Part shown: piece by piece, positions 39,023-47,847 of the stretch
Layout: each line of letters begins with the position of its first letter
Numbering within the stretch: position 1 is the stretch's first letter
NCBI GenBank assembly: GCA_964611185.1
Contig: CAZSXE010000002.1
Location: forward strand, 35,874-99,873
DNA: 64,000 bases
Direction: 5' to 3'
Origin: CAAGNP01 sp964611185
GTDB taxonomy: Bacteria > Bacteroidota > Bacteroidia > Bacteroidales > UBA932
Notes under the pieces: generated by a model
The model's database searches: none
Told to the model about the DNA's origin: nothing
What the model saw: only the letters and a program-made list of their open reading frames with translations
Translations under genes and position numbers: made by a program

Positions 39023-40597
39023 TTATCTGTCAATATCGGGAACTACATAATCCACAGTTCCGCCTATGGCAATCAAATCTGCTATTTTCGCCCCCCTGCA
39101 CATTGTTTCCATAGCAGAAACAAGTGGAAGCCCTGTGGATCTGAATTTCATCCTATATGGATATTTGTCGCCGTGACTTTCGATAAATACTCCGAATTCA
39201 CCGCGACTTCCCTCCACGGCACTGTAATAGGAGCCTTCCGGTATTTTAATAATTGGCTTGATTTTCTGCCTGACTTCCCCTTCGGGAATGTTATCGATAA
39301 GCTGCTCAATGATATTTAAACTTTCCAATATCTCTTCCATTCTCAGCATGTAGCGGGCAAAAGCATCTCCTTCACTTCGGAGGACTTCCCGAAATTTCAC
39401 ATTGCCGTAGGCGGCATAAGGATGTCTTTTTCTGACATCACAGGCCCAGCCGCTCGCACGCCCTGTTCCCCCTGTGGCACCGAATGAAATAGCATCTTCC
39501 TTAGAGAGAATACCCACCCCCTTCAATCTCCCCTGCGCAATAATATTGCCTGTGAACAGGCGGTGGTACTCTTTATCAAGCAGAGGACGCAGATATAACG
39601 CAAATTCTTTTACTTTCTTAACGAAATCGGGGACAATATCGGCCTGTACACCTCCAATTACATTGTAGTTCTGAATAAGTCTTCCACCGGTGGTAGCTTC
39701 GAAAATGTCGAGAATTTTTTCTCTGTCTCTGAATCCGTAGAAAAAAGCAGTAAGGGCACCCATATCCATACACAGACAGGAGAAAAAGAGTAGGTGAGAG
39801 TCTATTCGCTGGAGTTCATCCATAATGGTACGGATATATTGCACGCGAGTGCTTACTTCGATTCCCATAGCATTTTCGATGCACATACAAAGAGCGTGAC
39901 GGTTTTGGTGAGCGCCGAGATAATCGAGACGATCTGTAAGGGCCAATGTCTGAGGGTAAGTGAGACTTTCGCACATTTTTTCAATGCCACGATGAATATA
40001 TCCGCAGTGAACATCGAGTTTCTTGATGATTTCCCCTTCAAGAGATACTCTGAAACGGAGAACTCCATGAGTAGCAGGGTGTTGCGGGCCTATATTGATA
40101 ATATACTCATCTTCATCGAAGATTATTTTGGTATTCTCCTTTATAGAGCCGTCATCCTGAATAGTGTATTTGTGGGTAGTATCCGGTGTCTCTTCATTTT
40201 CCATATTGAGAGGGTTCAGACTCATATCATAATCTTTTCTCAGAGGGTATCCTTTCCATTCATCCCTTAAAAAAAGACGACGCATATCTTTATGACCTAT
40301 AAAATGAATACCAAAAAAATCATAAACTTCCCTCTCGTTAAAGTTGGCCCCTTTCCATATATCGCTGACAGTGGGAATCATGGGATTATCACGATCTTTA
40401 ATGATAGTTTTAAGTACTGTATTTTCACCTGTGGATGTATTTTCGAGATGATAGAGTGTCCCGAAACCGTCTTCTCCCCAGTCCATACCGGTTAAAGAGC
40501 GTAGAAAATTATAACCTTCTTCTTTTTTTCGGAGCATTTCAGCCTTAAAATTTTCAAGAGGTATGTTTATTATCTCATTTTTATTACTCTCATTCAT
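39023..40597 (-). CDS. nuoCD: NADH-quinone oxidoreductase fused subunits C and D
   Basis: The 524-residue protein joins NuoC (about residues 1-150; YNFLRSLTGMDWGE, FNEREVYDFFGIHFIGH, GYPLRKDYD) to NuoD (from about residue 160; INIGPQHPATHGVLRF, HCGYIHRGIEKM, the quinone-site region). Fusion of C and D also occurs in gamma-proteobacteria and other Bacteroidota. It starts two bases after the nuoB stop. Confidence 0.96.
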   Translation of the reverse strand: MNESNKNEIINIPLENFKAEMLRKKEEGYNFLRSLTGMDWGEDGFGTLYHLENTSTGENTVLKTIIKDRDNPMIPTVSDIWKGANFNEREVYDFFGIHFIGHKDMRRLFLRDEWKGYPLRKDYDMSLNPLNMENEETPDTTHKYTIQDDGSIKENTKIIFDEDEYIINIGPQHPATHGVLRFRVSLEGEIIKKLDVHCGYIHRGIEKMCESLTYPQTLALTDRLDYLGAHQNRHALCMCIENAMGIEVSTRVQYIRTIMDELQRIDSHLLFFSCLCMDMGALTAFFYGFRDREKILDIFEATTGGRLIQNYNVIGGVQADIVPDFVKKVKEFALYLRPLLDKEYHRLFTGNIIAQGRLKGVGILSKEDAISFGATGGTGRASGWACDVRKRHPYAAYGNVKFREVLRSEGDAFARYMLRMEEILESLNIIEQLIDNIPEGEVRQKIKPIIKIPEGSYYSAVEGSRGEFGVFIESHGDKYPYRMKFRSTGLPLVSAMETMCRGAKIADLIAIGGTVDYVVPDIDR

Positions 40598-40599
40598 AG

Positions 40600-41166
40600 C
40601 TATTTATCCCTTTTATTGACACCACCTAAAAATTTTTCAACTTTAACTTTTCTTTGAAGCTGGATCATTCCATAGAGAAGAGCTTCCGGACGGGGAGGGC
40701 ATCCCGGTATATAGACATCTACAGGAAGTATTTTATCCACCCCCAGAAGTACATGATAAGATTTTTTAAAAGGACCTCCGCAAGTGGCACATGAACCCAC
40801 TGCCACCACATATTTAGGGTCAGCCATCTGATCATACAGCCTCTTGAGAACAGGTGCCATCTTATATGTAATGGTACCGGCCACCATAATCATATCTGCC
40901 TGACGAGGACTGGCTCGTGCCACCTCGAAACCAAACCTCGCAAAATCATATCTTGCGGCTCCGATAGCCATAAATTCTATTCCGCAGCAGCTTGTGGCGA
41001 ATGTCAGGGGCCAAAGAGAATTACTTCTTCCCCAGTTGATCATATCATCAAGACATCCCAATATGACATTGGTTCCGTTCTTATTTAACTCGGCCACCAT
41101 CTTTTCGAGATAGTCGTTGTTCTTAAAATCCTCGTAAGGGATAGATTTGATTAGAGGCCTTTTCAT
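40600..41166 (-). CDS. nuoB: NADH-quinone oxidoreductase subunit B
   Basis: NuoB holds the terminal cluster N2, next to the quinone. All four ligands are present in ATSCCGIEFM, GSCATCGG and PGCPPRPE. I choose the ATG at 41166 because it forms a 4-base ATGA overlap with the nuoA stop. The frame is open further upstream, but only inside nuoA. The protein is 188 residues. Confidence 0.95.
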   Translation of the reverse strand: MKRPLIKSIPYEDFKNNDYLEKMVAELNKNGTNVILGCLDDMINWGRSNSLWPLTFATSCCGIEFMAIGAARYDFARFGFEVARASPRQADMIMVAGTITYKMAPVLKRLYDQMADPKYVVAVGSCATCGGPFKKSYHVLLGVDKILPVDVYIPGCPPRPEALLYGMIQLQRKVKVEKFLGGVNKRDK

Positions 41167-41513
41167 TTCCATTCCAATGCTCCTTTTTTCCATGCGTATG
41201 CTAAGCCTAAAATTAAAATAAATAAAAAGAAAAAGATGCTTACAAGACCGAATACCCCTAATTCGTGAGCTACTACTGCCCATGGAAATAAAAATATGGT
41301 CTCTACATCAAACATTAAGAAAAGGATAGCATATAAGTAGTAACCCACTTTAAACTGCATCCAAGAGCTTCCCTGAGTGGGAATGCCACATTCATAAGCC
41401 TCACCTTTCTGAGGATTATATGATTTGGGAGAGATAAGATTTGCCACTCCCAGTGCAAGTGCCACAAGAGCTATCGCCGTAGCAATAACCACAATTAATA
41501 ATGTAAAGTACAT
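41163..41513 (-). CDS. nuoA: NADH-quinone oxidoreductase subunit A
   Basis: The 116-residue protein has three membrane helices. The first loop carries KGEAYECGIPTQGSSW, corresponding to the conserved cysteine loop of ND3, and the second helix contains LFLMFDVETIFLFPWA. It is the first gene of the nuo operon. The 76 bases directly upstream run into the repeat scar at 41590, so the island sits right behind the nuo promoter region. Confidence 0.95.
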   Translation of the reverse strand: MYFTLLIVVIATAIALVALALGVANLISPKSYNPQKGEAYECGIPTQGSSWMQFKVGYYLYAILFLMFDVETIFLFPWAVVAHELGVFGLVSIFFFLFILILGLAYAWKKGALEWK

Positions 41514-41561
41514 ACCTAATATTAATTTGAGTGCAAGTTATGCAATAAAAATGTCTAAATG

Positions 41562-41591
41562 TAATAATTGATGTTACATTTCTATTACAAA
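41562..41591 (+). repeat. 30-bp upstream-region duplicate (copy 1)
   Basis: These 30 bases match 53300-53329, which lie in front of the first kinase gene of the kinase block, at 28 of 30 positions. The 20-base core 41572-41591 is identical. Here they run straight into the 153-bp repeat that ends in a kinase 3' end. This looks like the front and the back of a kinase gene joined with its middle lost. Confidence 0.7.
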
Positions 41592-41742
41592 ATAACAAAA
41601 CGGGTATTTAACACTCGATTATAAGAAAATCGGCTTTGAATCTAAAGAGGGGGGAGGTTCCTATTTCTGGGCTTGGATACCTTGTAAAGTGGGAAATCGA
41701 GAGTAACTGAAAAATAGTAAAACGAGGATTCTGTGAAATTTA
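41590..41742 (+). repeat. 153-bp direct repeat, left copy (scar of ATPase and kinase 3' ends)
   Basis: This sequence is identical over 153 bases to 51571-51723, and the pair brackets the peptide cassette. On the plus strand it encodes YKKIGFESKEGGGSYFWAWIP, then CKVGNRE and a stop (41619-41705). That matches the C-terminus of the kinases at 55752 and 61437, which also end in FWAWIPC. The bases before this (about 41600-41627) instead resemble codons near the end of the ATPase gene (GYKNIGF region, 53057-53085), with three or so mismatches. The copy continues as unit ATTCTGTGAAATTTA followed by agacttgaat to 41752, matching 51741-51765. Confidence 0.9.
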
Positions 41743-41788
41743 AGACTTGAATAGTGAAACAATGTAGAAATAATTAAAATTATAAATG

Positions 41789-42457
41789 TTATATGATTTT
41801 TAATATATATCCTTTCTTCTTCAATGAAACTATAGAAATCGAAGTGTCACTCTTTAATATGCGGCGCAGATAGGTAATTTGAACATTTAGTGCCAAAGAA
41901 TTTTCAGGACTATCGTCTCCCCATACTTTTTTAAGGATAAAACTTCTTTCTACAGTAGTGCCAAGTTTACATACCAACAACAGCATAACTTCGGTCTGAC
42001 GTACTGAAAGATTGTGAGTGATTCCGTTGTAGGTTATACAAGAAATATCACTGTCGAAAATGGTCTTTCCTATAAAAAATTTATGCTGTGTTTTCTTTTC
42101 CTTATTTTTGAATCGTTCCTTGATTCTGGCTATTAATTCTTCGGGATAGAATGGTTTAGGAATATAGTCATTTCCTTTGAGGCTGAAACCTTTCAGTCTG
42201 TCATCTCTTTCAGTGCGGTCTGTAAGAAAAAAAATAATGATATTCTCATCAACAAGCCTTATTTTTTCAGCAAGTTCGAATCCGTTCATTTCAGGCATAT
42301 TGATATCCAAAAGAATCAAATCCGGACACTCTGAGCCGAATAGTTCCCAACCCACGCTACCATTTCCGGCATATATTACCTCATACCTTTCCACTTCCAA
42401 AAACTTTTTTAGAAGCATAGAATTTTTCCAATCATCATCTATCAATAGAATTTTCAT
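41789..42457 (-). CDS. OmpR/PhoB-type response regulator
   Basis: The 222-residue protein has a receiver domain with the acidic pair LLIDDDW, phospho-acceptor D51 in LILLDINMPEMNGF, and the conserved lysine in IPKPFYPEEL. A C-terminal winged-helix DNA-binding domain follows (LSVRQTEVMLLLVCKLG, NVQITYLRRILK). Its ATG overlaps the last base of the kinase stop (TAATG), so kinase and regulator are translationally coupled. It is transcribed away from the peptide genes and very likely controls them, possibly through the 162-base gap at 43918-44079. This role is inferred from position. Confidence 0.93.
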   Translation of the reverse strand: MKILLIDDDWKNSMLLKKFLEVERYEVIYAGNGSVGWELFGSECPDLILLDINMPEMNGFELAEKIRLVDENIIIFFLTDRTERDDRLKGFSLKGNDYIPKPFYPEELIARIKERFKNKEKKTQHKFFIGKTIFDSDISCITYNGITHNLSVRQTEVMLLLVCKLGTTVERSFILKKVWGDDSPENSLALNVQITYLRRILKSDTSISIVSLKKKGYILKII

Positions 42458-43917
42458 TATATCTGTGTATTACGAGTAAGTTTGATGATAAAGACTGACC
42501 CACAGCCTTCTTCACTTTTAACACATATTGCACCATTGTGCGCATTTACAAGTAATTTGACATAAGCCAATCCAAGTCCCAACCCAGGATTACTTTGGCT
42601 TAATGCAGATTGTCCACGATAAAATTTATCGAATATATATTTGATATCGGACTTTGGAATACCTATGCCGTTGTCTTTGATTATTATATTTATCATTTCT
42701 CCATCATCTTTATATTCAATTTCGATATTCACCTTTTGTCTTGAATATTTCACTGCATTTTCAAGCAAATTACTGATTATATTAGTTATATGTATCTTAT
42801 CAGCTGCAATAGAAATGTCGTGTTCAGCACAGATTCTGATATCCGCCTTTTTATCTCCGGGGATATTCAGTTTTGCGATGCTCTCATTCACTACTTCTTC
42901 AAGACTAAAGGAAGTGATATTCAACGGTATCTCCATGGTATTGTCAAGGGCGAGATCCCTAAGTTTAGAAAAATATGAAGAAAGATTGTTAAGTTCATTG
43001 TATGAATTTGATATGACAGTCTCTCTGCTCTCTCGGTCCTGCATCAACTTGTCGTTCTTCATATACGAGACACACATTTTTAAAGTTGATATGGGACGCT
43101 TCAGTTCATGCACCATCGTATGAATGAAGTCCTTCCGTAGTGTTTCGATTTTACGCTGCCTTCGTATCGTCAAAATCTGAGCAACGAGGCACGAAATCAA
43201 CATGATAGAGAGTAAGAGTGTTAAGACCAAAGTTCCTGACATCTCTTTTATGATTGGGGAGATTCCTATTTCGAAAGTCATTCTAACAAGCTCTTTTCCG
43301 AAAATATCATAAGGGTAAACTACATCAATCCCAGAACTAAGAATATTCAGGTGTGGTATCATCTCAGGAGTCCACACCATCGTATCCCGTCGCTCTTTGG
43401 TTATACTTGTTGCATGAATACCATGTTTTTTAAGTAATTCGGTCAGTTCGTCTGTGGAGAATGGATGCCGTTCATCAATGCAAAAACAATCCAAAGCCTT
43501 ATATGCATCATGTTCTGTTTCGCTGTTGCATACGGCAAATCTATACTTTTTTATCCACTTTGGTTTGTTCTTTACATACAGACTGATTATCCTTTTAGAA
43601 TCGGATGAGTCACGGATTGCATATTCAGAACCTTTAGTCACATACACATCGAATATCCAAGTAAGGGAGTTGTGTTGCTTGCTACTATTGGCTTGAATTT
43701 GTGAGTTCGTAACTATTCCTATATCTTTATGATTCTGAGAAGTACGCCGAATGTCGAGTTCTTCCTGCATAACTTTCAATATATGTTGGTATAAATCATC
43801 TTTATAGTTATTAAAGGTATAGTCATAACGTTCATAAAGCCACCAGCATTGCGATATGCAGAAAATAATAATTGCAATTATGGTAAAAACATGTAATATC
43901 TTAATTCTCTTTTCCAT
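42457..43917 (-). CDS. Sensor histidine kinase of the peptide cassette
   Basis: The 486-residue kinase has a first membrane helix (about residues 8-27), a periplasmic sensor of about 190 residues with no recognisable domain, and a second helix (about 229-250). The HisKA domain has phospho-acceptor H270 in FIHTMVHELKRPIST. The HATPase_c domain has its boxes NAVKYS, DNGIGIP and GLGLGLAYVK intact. It lacks a HAMP domain. Gene pairs of this type (with a divergent GLPGLI/TonB-receptor pair) recur in Bacteroidota. Sensing of the exported peptide or of envelope stress is possible but not shown. Confidence 0.92.
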   Translation of the reverse strand: MEKRIKILHVFTIIAIIIFCISQCWWLYERYDYTFNNYKDDLYQHILKVMQEELDIRRTSQNHKDIGIVTNSQIQANSSKQHNSLTWIFDVYVTKGSEYAIRDSSDSKRIISLYVKNKPKWIKKYRFAVCNSETEHDAYKALDCFCIDERHPFSTDELTELLKKHGIHATSITKERRDTMVWTPEMIPHLNILSSGIDVVYPYDIFGKELVRMTFEIGISPIIKEMSGTLVLTLLLSIMLISCLVAQILTIRRQRKIETLRKDFIHTMVHELKRPISTLKMCVSYMKNDKLMQDRESRETVISNSYNELNNLSSYFSKLRDLALDNTMEIPLNITSFSLEEVVNESIAKLNIPGDKKADIRICAEHDISIAADKIHITNIISNLLENAVKYSRQKVNIEIEYKDDGEMINIIIKDNGIGIPKSDIKYIFDKFYRGQSALSQSNPGLGLGLAYVKLLVNAHNGAICVKSEEGCGSVFIIKLTRNTQI

Positions 43918-44047
43918 ACTGCAAGATTACAAATATTTAATCATACAAATACAATATTTTAGTCATAAAAGATGTGGTAGTAATAATTTAGTAATAATCA
44001 CAAATGTTTGAGTAATGATTATATCGGAGACCTGAAGTAACTTCCAG

Positions 44048-44055
44048 TATCTTTA
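44048..44055 (+). promoter_or_regulatory. -7-like promoter box of the GLPGLI-peptide operon
   Basis: TATCTTTA differs from TAnnTTTG only in the last base and lies 25 bases before the GLPGLI ATG. No clear -33 box is present, which would fit a promoter that needs an activator such as the adjacent response regulator. Confidence 0.35.
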
Positions 44056-44079
44056 CCGAAACATTAAAATATATAGAAA

Positions 44080-44967
44080 ATGAAAAAGTTGTCATCTATT
44101 ATCTTGCTAAGTGTATATGCCGTATGTGCCATATATGCGCAGAGCGACCGTATCGTTACCGTACATGCCGGGAAACAAGTTACGATCAACACTAACACTC
44201 TGCTAAAACAGAAAGAAATTGGTAATGCGGTTATGGAATTCATGTACGACTACCGTTATCTTACAGATACTACGGATATCACTTCTTATGTAGAAGACCG
44301 TATGATTTTACAGGTAAGTTATGGTATGTCCAAGTTTACTAGCTATCGTACCATGTTAGCAGACTCTCTTATCAGCGTTTCTACTGCTGACCAAATAAAG
44401 GCAAACCCAGGGCGATATATTGGAGGAGAAACATTTTCCATATATAAGAATTACCCTGCCGGAAAATTTACGACTACTGACAAAGTAGCTGCTGATTGGT
44501 TCATATATGAAGAAAATATCATATCTCAAGAATGGACAATGACCGACAAGACCAAAACCATATTGGGATATGAATGTAAAAATGCGGAGTGTTGTTTTAG
44601 GGGTCGCAAGTATGTTGCTTGGTACACAGATAAGATTCCAGTAGCCGATGGCCCTTGGAAATTCGGAGGTCTTCCAGGTTTTATCATGGAAATTCAGGAT
44701 GTACAGAAACATTACTCTTTTGTATGTGTCGGTATTGAATCACAAGCAACGAGAACCATTACAATACCAGATGTGCAGTACAACAAGACGACAAGAGGAA
44801 AATTCTATCAGACCAAATACCGTTATGACATCAATCCTATAGGATATATGGAATCGGTCAGCGGTGTACAAGTGATGATGACTGGAGCAGATGGAGAAGT
44901 CAGAACGGATATGATGCAACCACGAGAGCTTAAGTACGATTATATAGAGTTGGATTGGAGACCGTAA
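44080..44967 (+). CDS. GLPGLI-family secreted protein
   Basis: The 295-residue protein has a signal peptide ending at IYAQ. The family hallmark appears near residues 195-203 as KFGGLPGFI, with the usual preceding VAWYTDKIPVADGPW and the upstream TILGYECKNA. GLPGLI proteins (TIGR01200 type) are predicted periplasmic, are found only in Bacteroidota and usually sit next to a TonB-receptor-like barrel, as here with a 12-base gap. Their biochemical role is unknown. In this context it may help move or guard against the modified peptide at the outer membrane. Confidence 0.87.
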   Translation: MKKLSSIILLSVYAVCAIYAQSDRIVTVHAGKQVTINTNTLLKQKEIGNAVMEFMYDYRYLTDTTDITSYVEDRMILQVSYGMSKFTSYRTMLADSLISVSTADQIKANPGRYIGGETFSIYKNYPAGKFTTTDKVAADWFIYEENIISQEWTMTDKTKTILGYECKNAECCFRGRKYVAWYTDKIPVADGPWKFGGLPGFIMEIQDVQKHYSFVCVGIESQATRTITIPDVQYNKTTRGKFYQTKYRYDINPIGYMESVSGVQVMMTGADGEVRTDMMQPRELKYDYIELDWRP

Positions 44968-44979
44968 CAGTGCAGACAG

Positions 44980-47565
44980 ATGAGGATTATTGCGACCATC
45001 ATAATGACATTGTTCTTTGGGATTTCCATCTCATACGGACAAGCCATAGAAATATTTGGCAATGTCATTGACGAAGATGATGGTAGCCCTATCACTGGAG
45101 CCATCATACAGATTAAAGATACTTCCGGAAAATTACTTAATTACACCTTTACTTCCTATGAGGGTTCCTTTTCTTTGAAATACAGTAATACTATATCGGG
45201 TATGCATATTGAAATAAAACAGATGGGATATCGTAGTATAAAAATGAATGTGGATAGCCTAATGTTTCCGCTGATAATAAGACTTGTGTCTGAAGTGACT
45301 ATATTGGATGATGTGATTGTCAGGGCTCCAGCCATAACACAGCGAAGCGATACCTTGTCGTATTATGTCAGCCAATATGTGCAAACACAGGATAATAATA
45401 TTTCAGATGTCCTTAAACGGTTGCCTGGCATCAAGGTGGAAGAAGACGGGCAGATCAAATATAATGGAAAGCCAATAAATAAATTCTATATCAACGGCTC
45501 CGATTTCATGGGCGGTCATTATGGACTTGCTACGGAAAACATATCCCCGACTGATGTTGAAAGTGTCGATGTTTTAGAAAATCACCAACCGCTTCAAGTA
45601 TTGAAAGGTATTGATTTTTCTCAACAGGCTGGGTTGAATTTAAGACTCAAGGAAGAAGCTAAGCATAAATGGGTCGGCATATTAAATGGTAGCGCAGGAG
45701 CATCACCGTTCATTTACGATGCTTCAGTGTTCGCCATGCGTATATCCGGAAAATTGCAAAATATGGAAACAGTACGAGTAAATAATACTGGATGGAATCC
45801 GGCCTCACAAAGCAAATATCATTTGAAAAACAATATTATCGGGAACGGATACAATGACAATATTTGGCCGGAATACATATCTGTTGGAAAATATTCTTCT
45901 CCACTTAATGAATGTCGCAATAGAGATAATTTCTCTGTCCTTGCCAATACTACCAATTCGTGGTATTTGGGCAAAGGATATGATATGAGCTTTAATGTGA
46001 CTTATGAGGGTGATCGCTTGTATTATTCAACAGGATATGTCACTAATTACTTCGATTCCTCTATACAGCCGTTTGAAGAACAGAATACAATGCGAACACA
46101 GAGACATCAGGTGAGTGGACAATGGATGCTTCAGGTTAACCGCCAAAAACTCTATGTCAAGGATAATATATATGTGGACGCATCATGGAACGATGCCGTG
46201 TCTGATATAGGTGGTACTCTATCGCTGTCTCAAAAATCTAAGACTCCTTCTTTTTCTGCCGTAAACGAACTGCAAATAGTAAAAAGAATAAATGATAACT
46301 TGATTACGATATCATCCAAAAACAGATATATATACAAGCCACATTCGTTAAGTGTAAGTTCTACTTTTCCGGTGACACAGGAACTTACGACCAAAGATTT
46401 TTATTCGGTTACGGAAGCACGCTACGGATGGATGCTTGGTAACTGGAGCATATACGCCAAAAGCTGTGTAGATATTAATCTGCATGATTTTAATAGTTCT
46501 TTGTCAGGGATAGAGACAGAATACACGACAGGGTGTAACCGTTATTTTACGATTCTCAATACATGGATGGCTTTGGAAGCTTCTTGGAAGTATGGTCGAT
46601 GGGTTCTAAATCTCTCTGCACCAGTAAACTGGGGTATTCATAATATTGATAATGGCACGCGAAATCAAGTTCATAAATATATAGCTGTTACCCCATCAGT
46701 TTACGGACATTTCCAGATAAGTGCCAAAACTGATATATGCGCACAAATAAAATATTCTCTTCTTCCACCCTCTGCAGATATGAGCATTGGAAGTGTTATA
46801 ATGATGGATTTTCGCAACCTGTATATGCCACTGCCTGTTTACCGGAATAGTACGGAACATTCTGCTGTAATTACTTTCAGTTATAGAAATCCTGTGACAG
46901 CTCTTTTTACCAACTTATCGACAAAATTCGAATGGAATGTACTACCCTATATCCAAAATCAGCTGTTCCTTGGAGAACGAATATTGACAACATTCTCGGC
47001 AACAGAGAATGAAAGTATGATAGTACAATTAACTGGTGGAATAAGCAAGGGATTTATGTCAGGAAGGGTTGTTTTTAATTTAGATGCTGGATATGCCAAA
47101 TCATGGGCTGAAACCATGAGACAGGATATAGTATCTATATATACAGTTCGCGCTGTTATAATACAGCCAGGGATGAAAGGGTACTTCACAAATTGGCTGT
47201 CCACTGACTATAAACTTTCTTATATTCACAACAATATGATAATTAATAATTTAGAAGAACAATCTCATGATATATTAAAACATCATATAGGATTTGCATT
47301 CACTCCTAATGACAAGTGGCAGATAATTGTAGGAGGAGAGCATTATTATACAAAATACAATTCCGGAAGCTTCGCCAATTTAGTATTATTGGATGCCTCT
47401 GTGAAGTGGCAGGTCTCGAAGCAGTTAGAGATGAGTATAACAGCCACGAACTTGCTGAATGAACTGGAGTACAGATATACAGACTACGGACTTTTAAGCG
47501 GTACGGATTACATATATGGGATACGTGGACGCAATATTATAGCAAGCATCCAGATAAAACTATAA
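44980..47565 (+). CDS. TonB-dependent-receptor-like outer-membrane barrel with carboxypeptidase-regulatory domain
   Basis: The 861-residue protein has a signal peptide (ending SYGQ) and a CarboxypepD_reg-like beta-sandwich (about residues 22-105; GNVIDEDDGSPITGAIIQIKD). A plug-like domain follows (about 125-215; ISDVLKRLPGIKVEEDGQIK, YINGSDFMGG). The rest is a long barrel that ends in IIASIQIKL. I see no clear TonB box. Such barrels could export the mature peptide across the outer membrane, take it up, or give immunity. It is preceded by the GLPGLI gene and followed after 60 bases by the precursor gene. Confidence 0.88.
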   Translation: MRIIATIIMTLFFGISISYGQAIEIFGNVIDEDDGSPITGAIIQIKDTSGKLLNYTFTSYEGSFSLKYSNTISGMHIEIKQMGYRSIKMNVDSLMFPLIIRLVSEVTILDDVIVRAPAITQRSDTLSYYVSQYVQTQDNNISDVLKRLPGIKVEEDGQIKYNGKPINKFYINGSDFMGGHYGLATENISPTDVESVDVLENHQPLQVLKGIDFSQQAGLNLRLKEEAKHKWVGILNGSAGASPFIYDASVFAMRISGKLQNMETVRVNNTGWNPASQSKYHLKNNIIGNGYNDNIWPEYISVGKYSSPLNECRNRDNFSVLANTTNSWYLGKGYDMSFNVTYEGDRLYYSTGYVTNYFDSSIQPFEEQNTMRTQRHQVSGQWMLQVNRQKLYVKDNIYVDASWNDAVSDIGGTLSLSQKSKTPSFSAVNELQIVKRINDNLITISSKNRYIYKPHSLSVSSTFPVTQELTTKDFYSVTEARYGWMLGNWSIYAKSCVDINLHDFNSSLSGIETEYTTGCNRYFTILNTWMALEASWKYGRWVLNLSAPVNWGIHNIDNGTRNQVHKYIAVTPSVYGHFQISAKTDICAQIKYSLLPPSADMSIGSVIMMDFRNLYMPLPVYRNSTEHSAVITFSYRNPVTALFTNLSTKFEWNVLPYIQNQLFLGERILTTFSATENESMIVQLTGGISKGFMSGRVVFNLDAGYAKSWAETMRQDIVSIYTVRAVIIQPGMKGYFTNWLSTDYKLSYIHNNMIINNLEEQSHDILKHHIGFAFTPNDKWQIIVGGEHYYTKYNSGSFANLVLLDASVKWQVSKQLEMSITATNLLNELEYRYTDYGLLSGTDYIYGIRGRNIIASIQIKL

Positions 47566-47574
47566 AATTATCGG

Positions 47575-47588
47575 ACTTTTCGAAAAGT
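47575..47588. promoter_or_regulatory. 14-bp perfect palindrome upstream of the precursor gene
   Basis: ACTTTTCGAAAAGT is a perfect palindrome 38 bases before the precursor ATG and ten bases after the barrel stop. It has no loop, so it is a better candidate for a dimer-binding operator than for a terminator. No regulator is assigned. Confidence 0.4.
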
Positions 47589-47625
47589 ATCAGATAACAT
47601 TACTAACAATTTAATTAAAGTAGCT

Positions 47626-47829
47626 ATGAATAAGAAAAACAATTTTTCAGATTTCATGAACCATGTAGAGCCGTTACGGCGTAACGCATCAGGAGAAATG
47701 ATTGGTGGATTTACTTCGTTTGGTGGACAGAATAATCAGACAGTTGTCCTTCAGCCATTCATTATGAACAGCATATTGGTGGGAGTACTCGGATATTCTT
47801 GCAGTTGCACATGCCAGTGTGGATGTTAG
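47626..47829 (+). CDS. Radical-SAM RiPP precursor peptide with CxCxCxCxC tail
   Basis: The 67-residue peptide has a charged leader (NFSDFMNHVEPLRRN) ending in a double glycine (SGEMIGG, residues 22-28), the classic site for C39 peptidases such as the one fused to the exporter downstream. Cleavage would release 39 residues: a short FTSFGG start, a hydrophobic middle (about 40-56) and a tail of five alternating cysteines, residues 59, 61, 63, 65 and 67, with a cysteine as the very last residue. The leader recalls the NCBI 'GG-Bacteroidales' radical SAM peptide families. The neighbouring maturase and exporter make a RiPP precursor role very likely. Probable modifications are thioether links from the cysteines. 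The start is fixed by the only ATG in frame. Confidence 0.88.
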   Translation: MNKKNNFSDFMNHVEPLRRNASGEMIGGFTSFGGQNNQTVVLQPFIMNSILVGVLGYSCSCTCQCGC

Positions 47830-47847
47830 TGTTTTGAGATCCGACTA

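Noticed and set aside
41590..41742. tRNA-type attachment site for an integrase at the island end
   Set aside because: The repeat holds protein-gene ends, not a tRNA 3' end, and there is no integrase gene in the window.
47722..47730. Second Gly-Gly (residues 33-34) of the precursor as the leader cleavage site
   Set aside because: GEMIGG at 23-28 has the usual hydrophobic residues at -4 and before the GG pair, while SFGG does not have the full pattern; kept only as an alternative.
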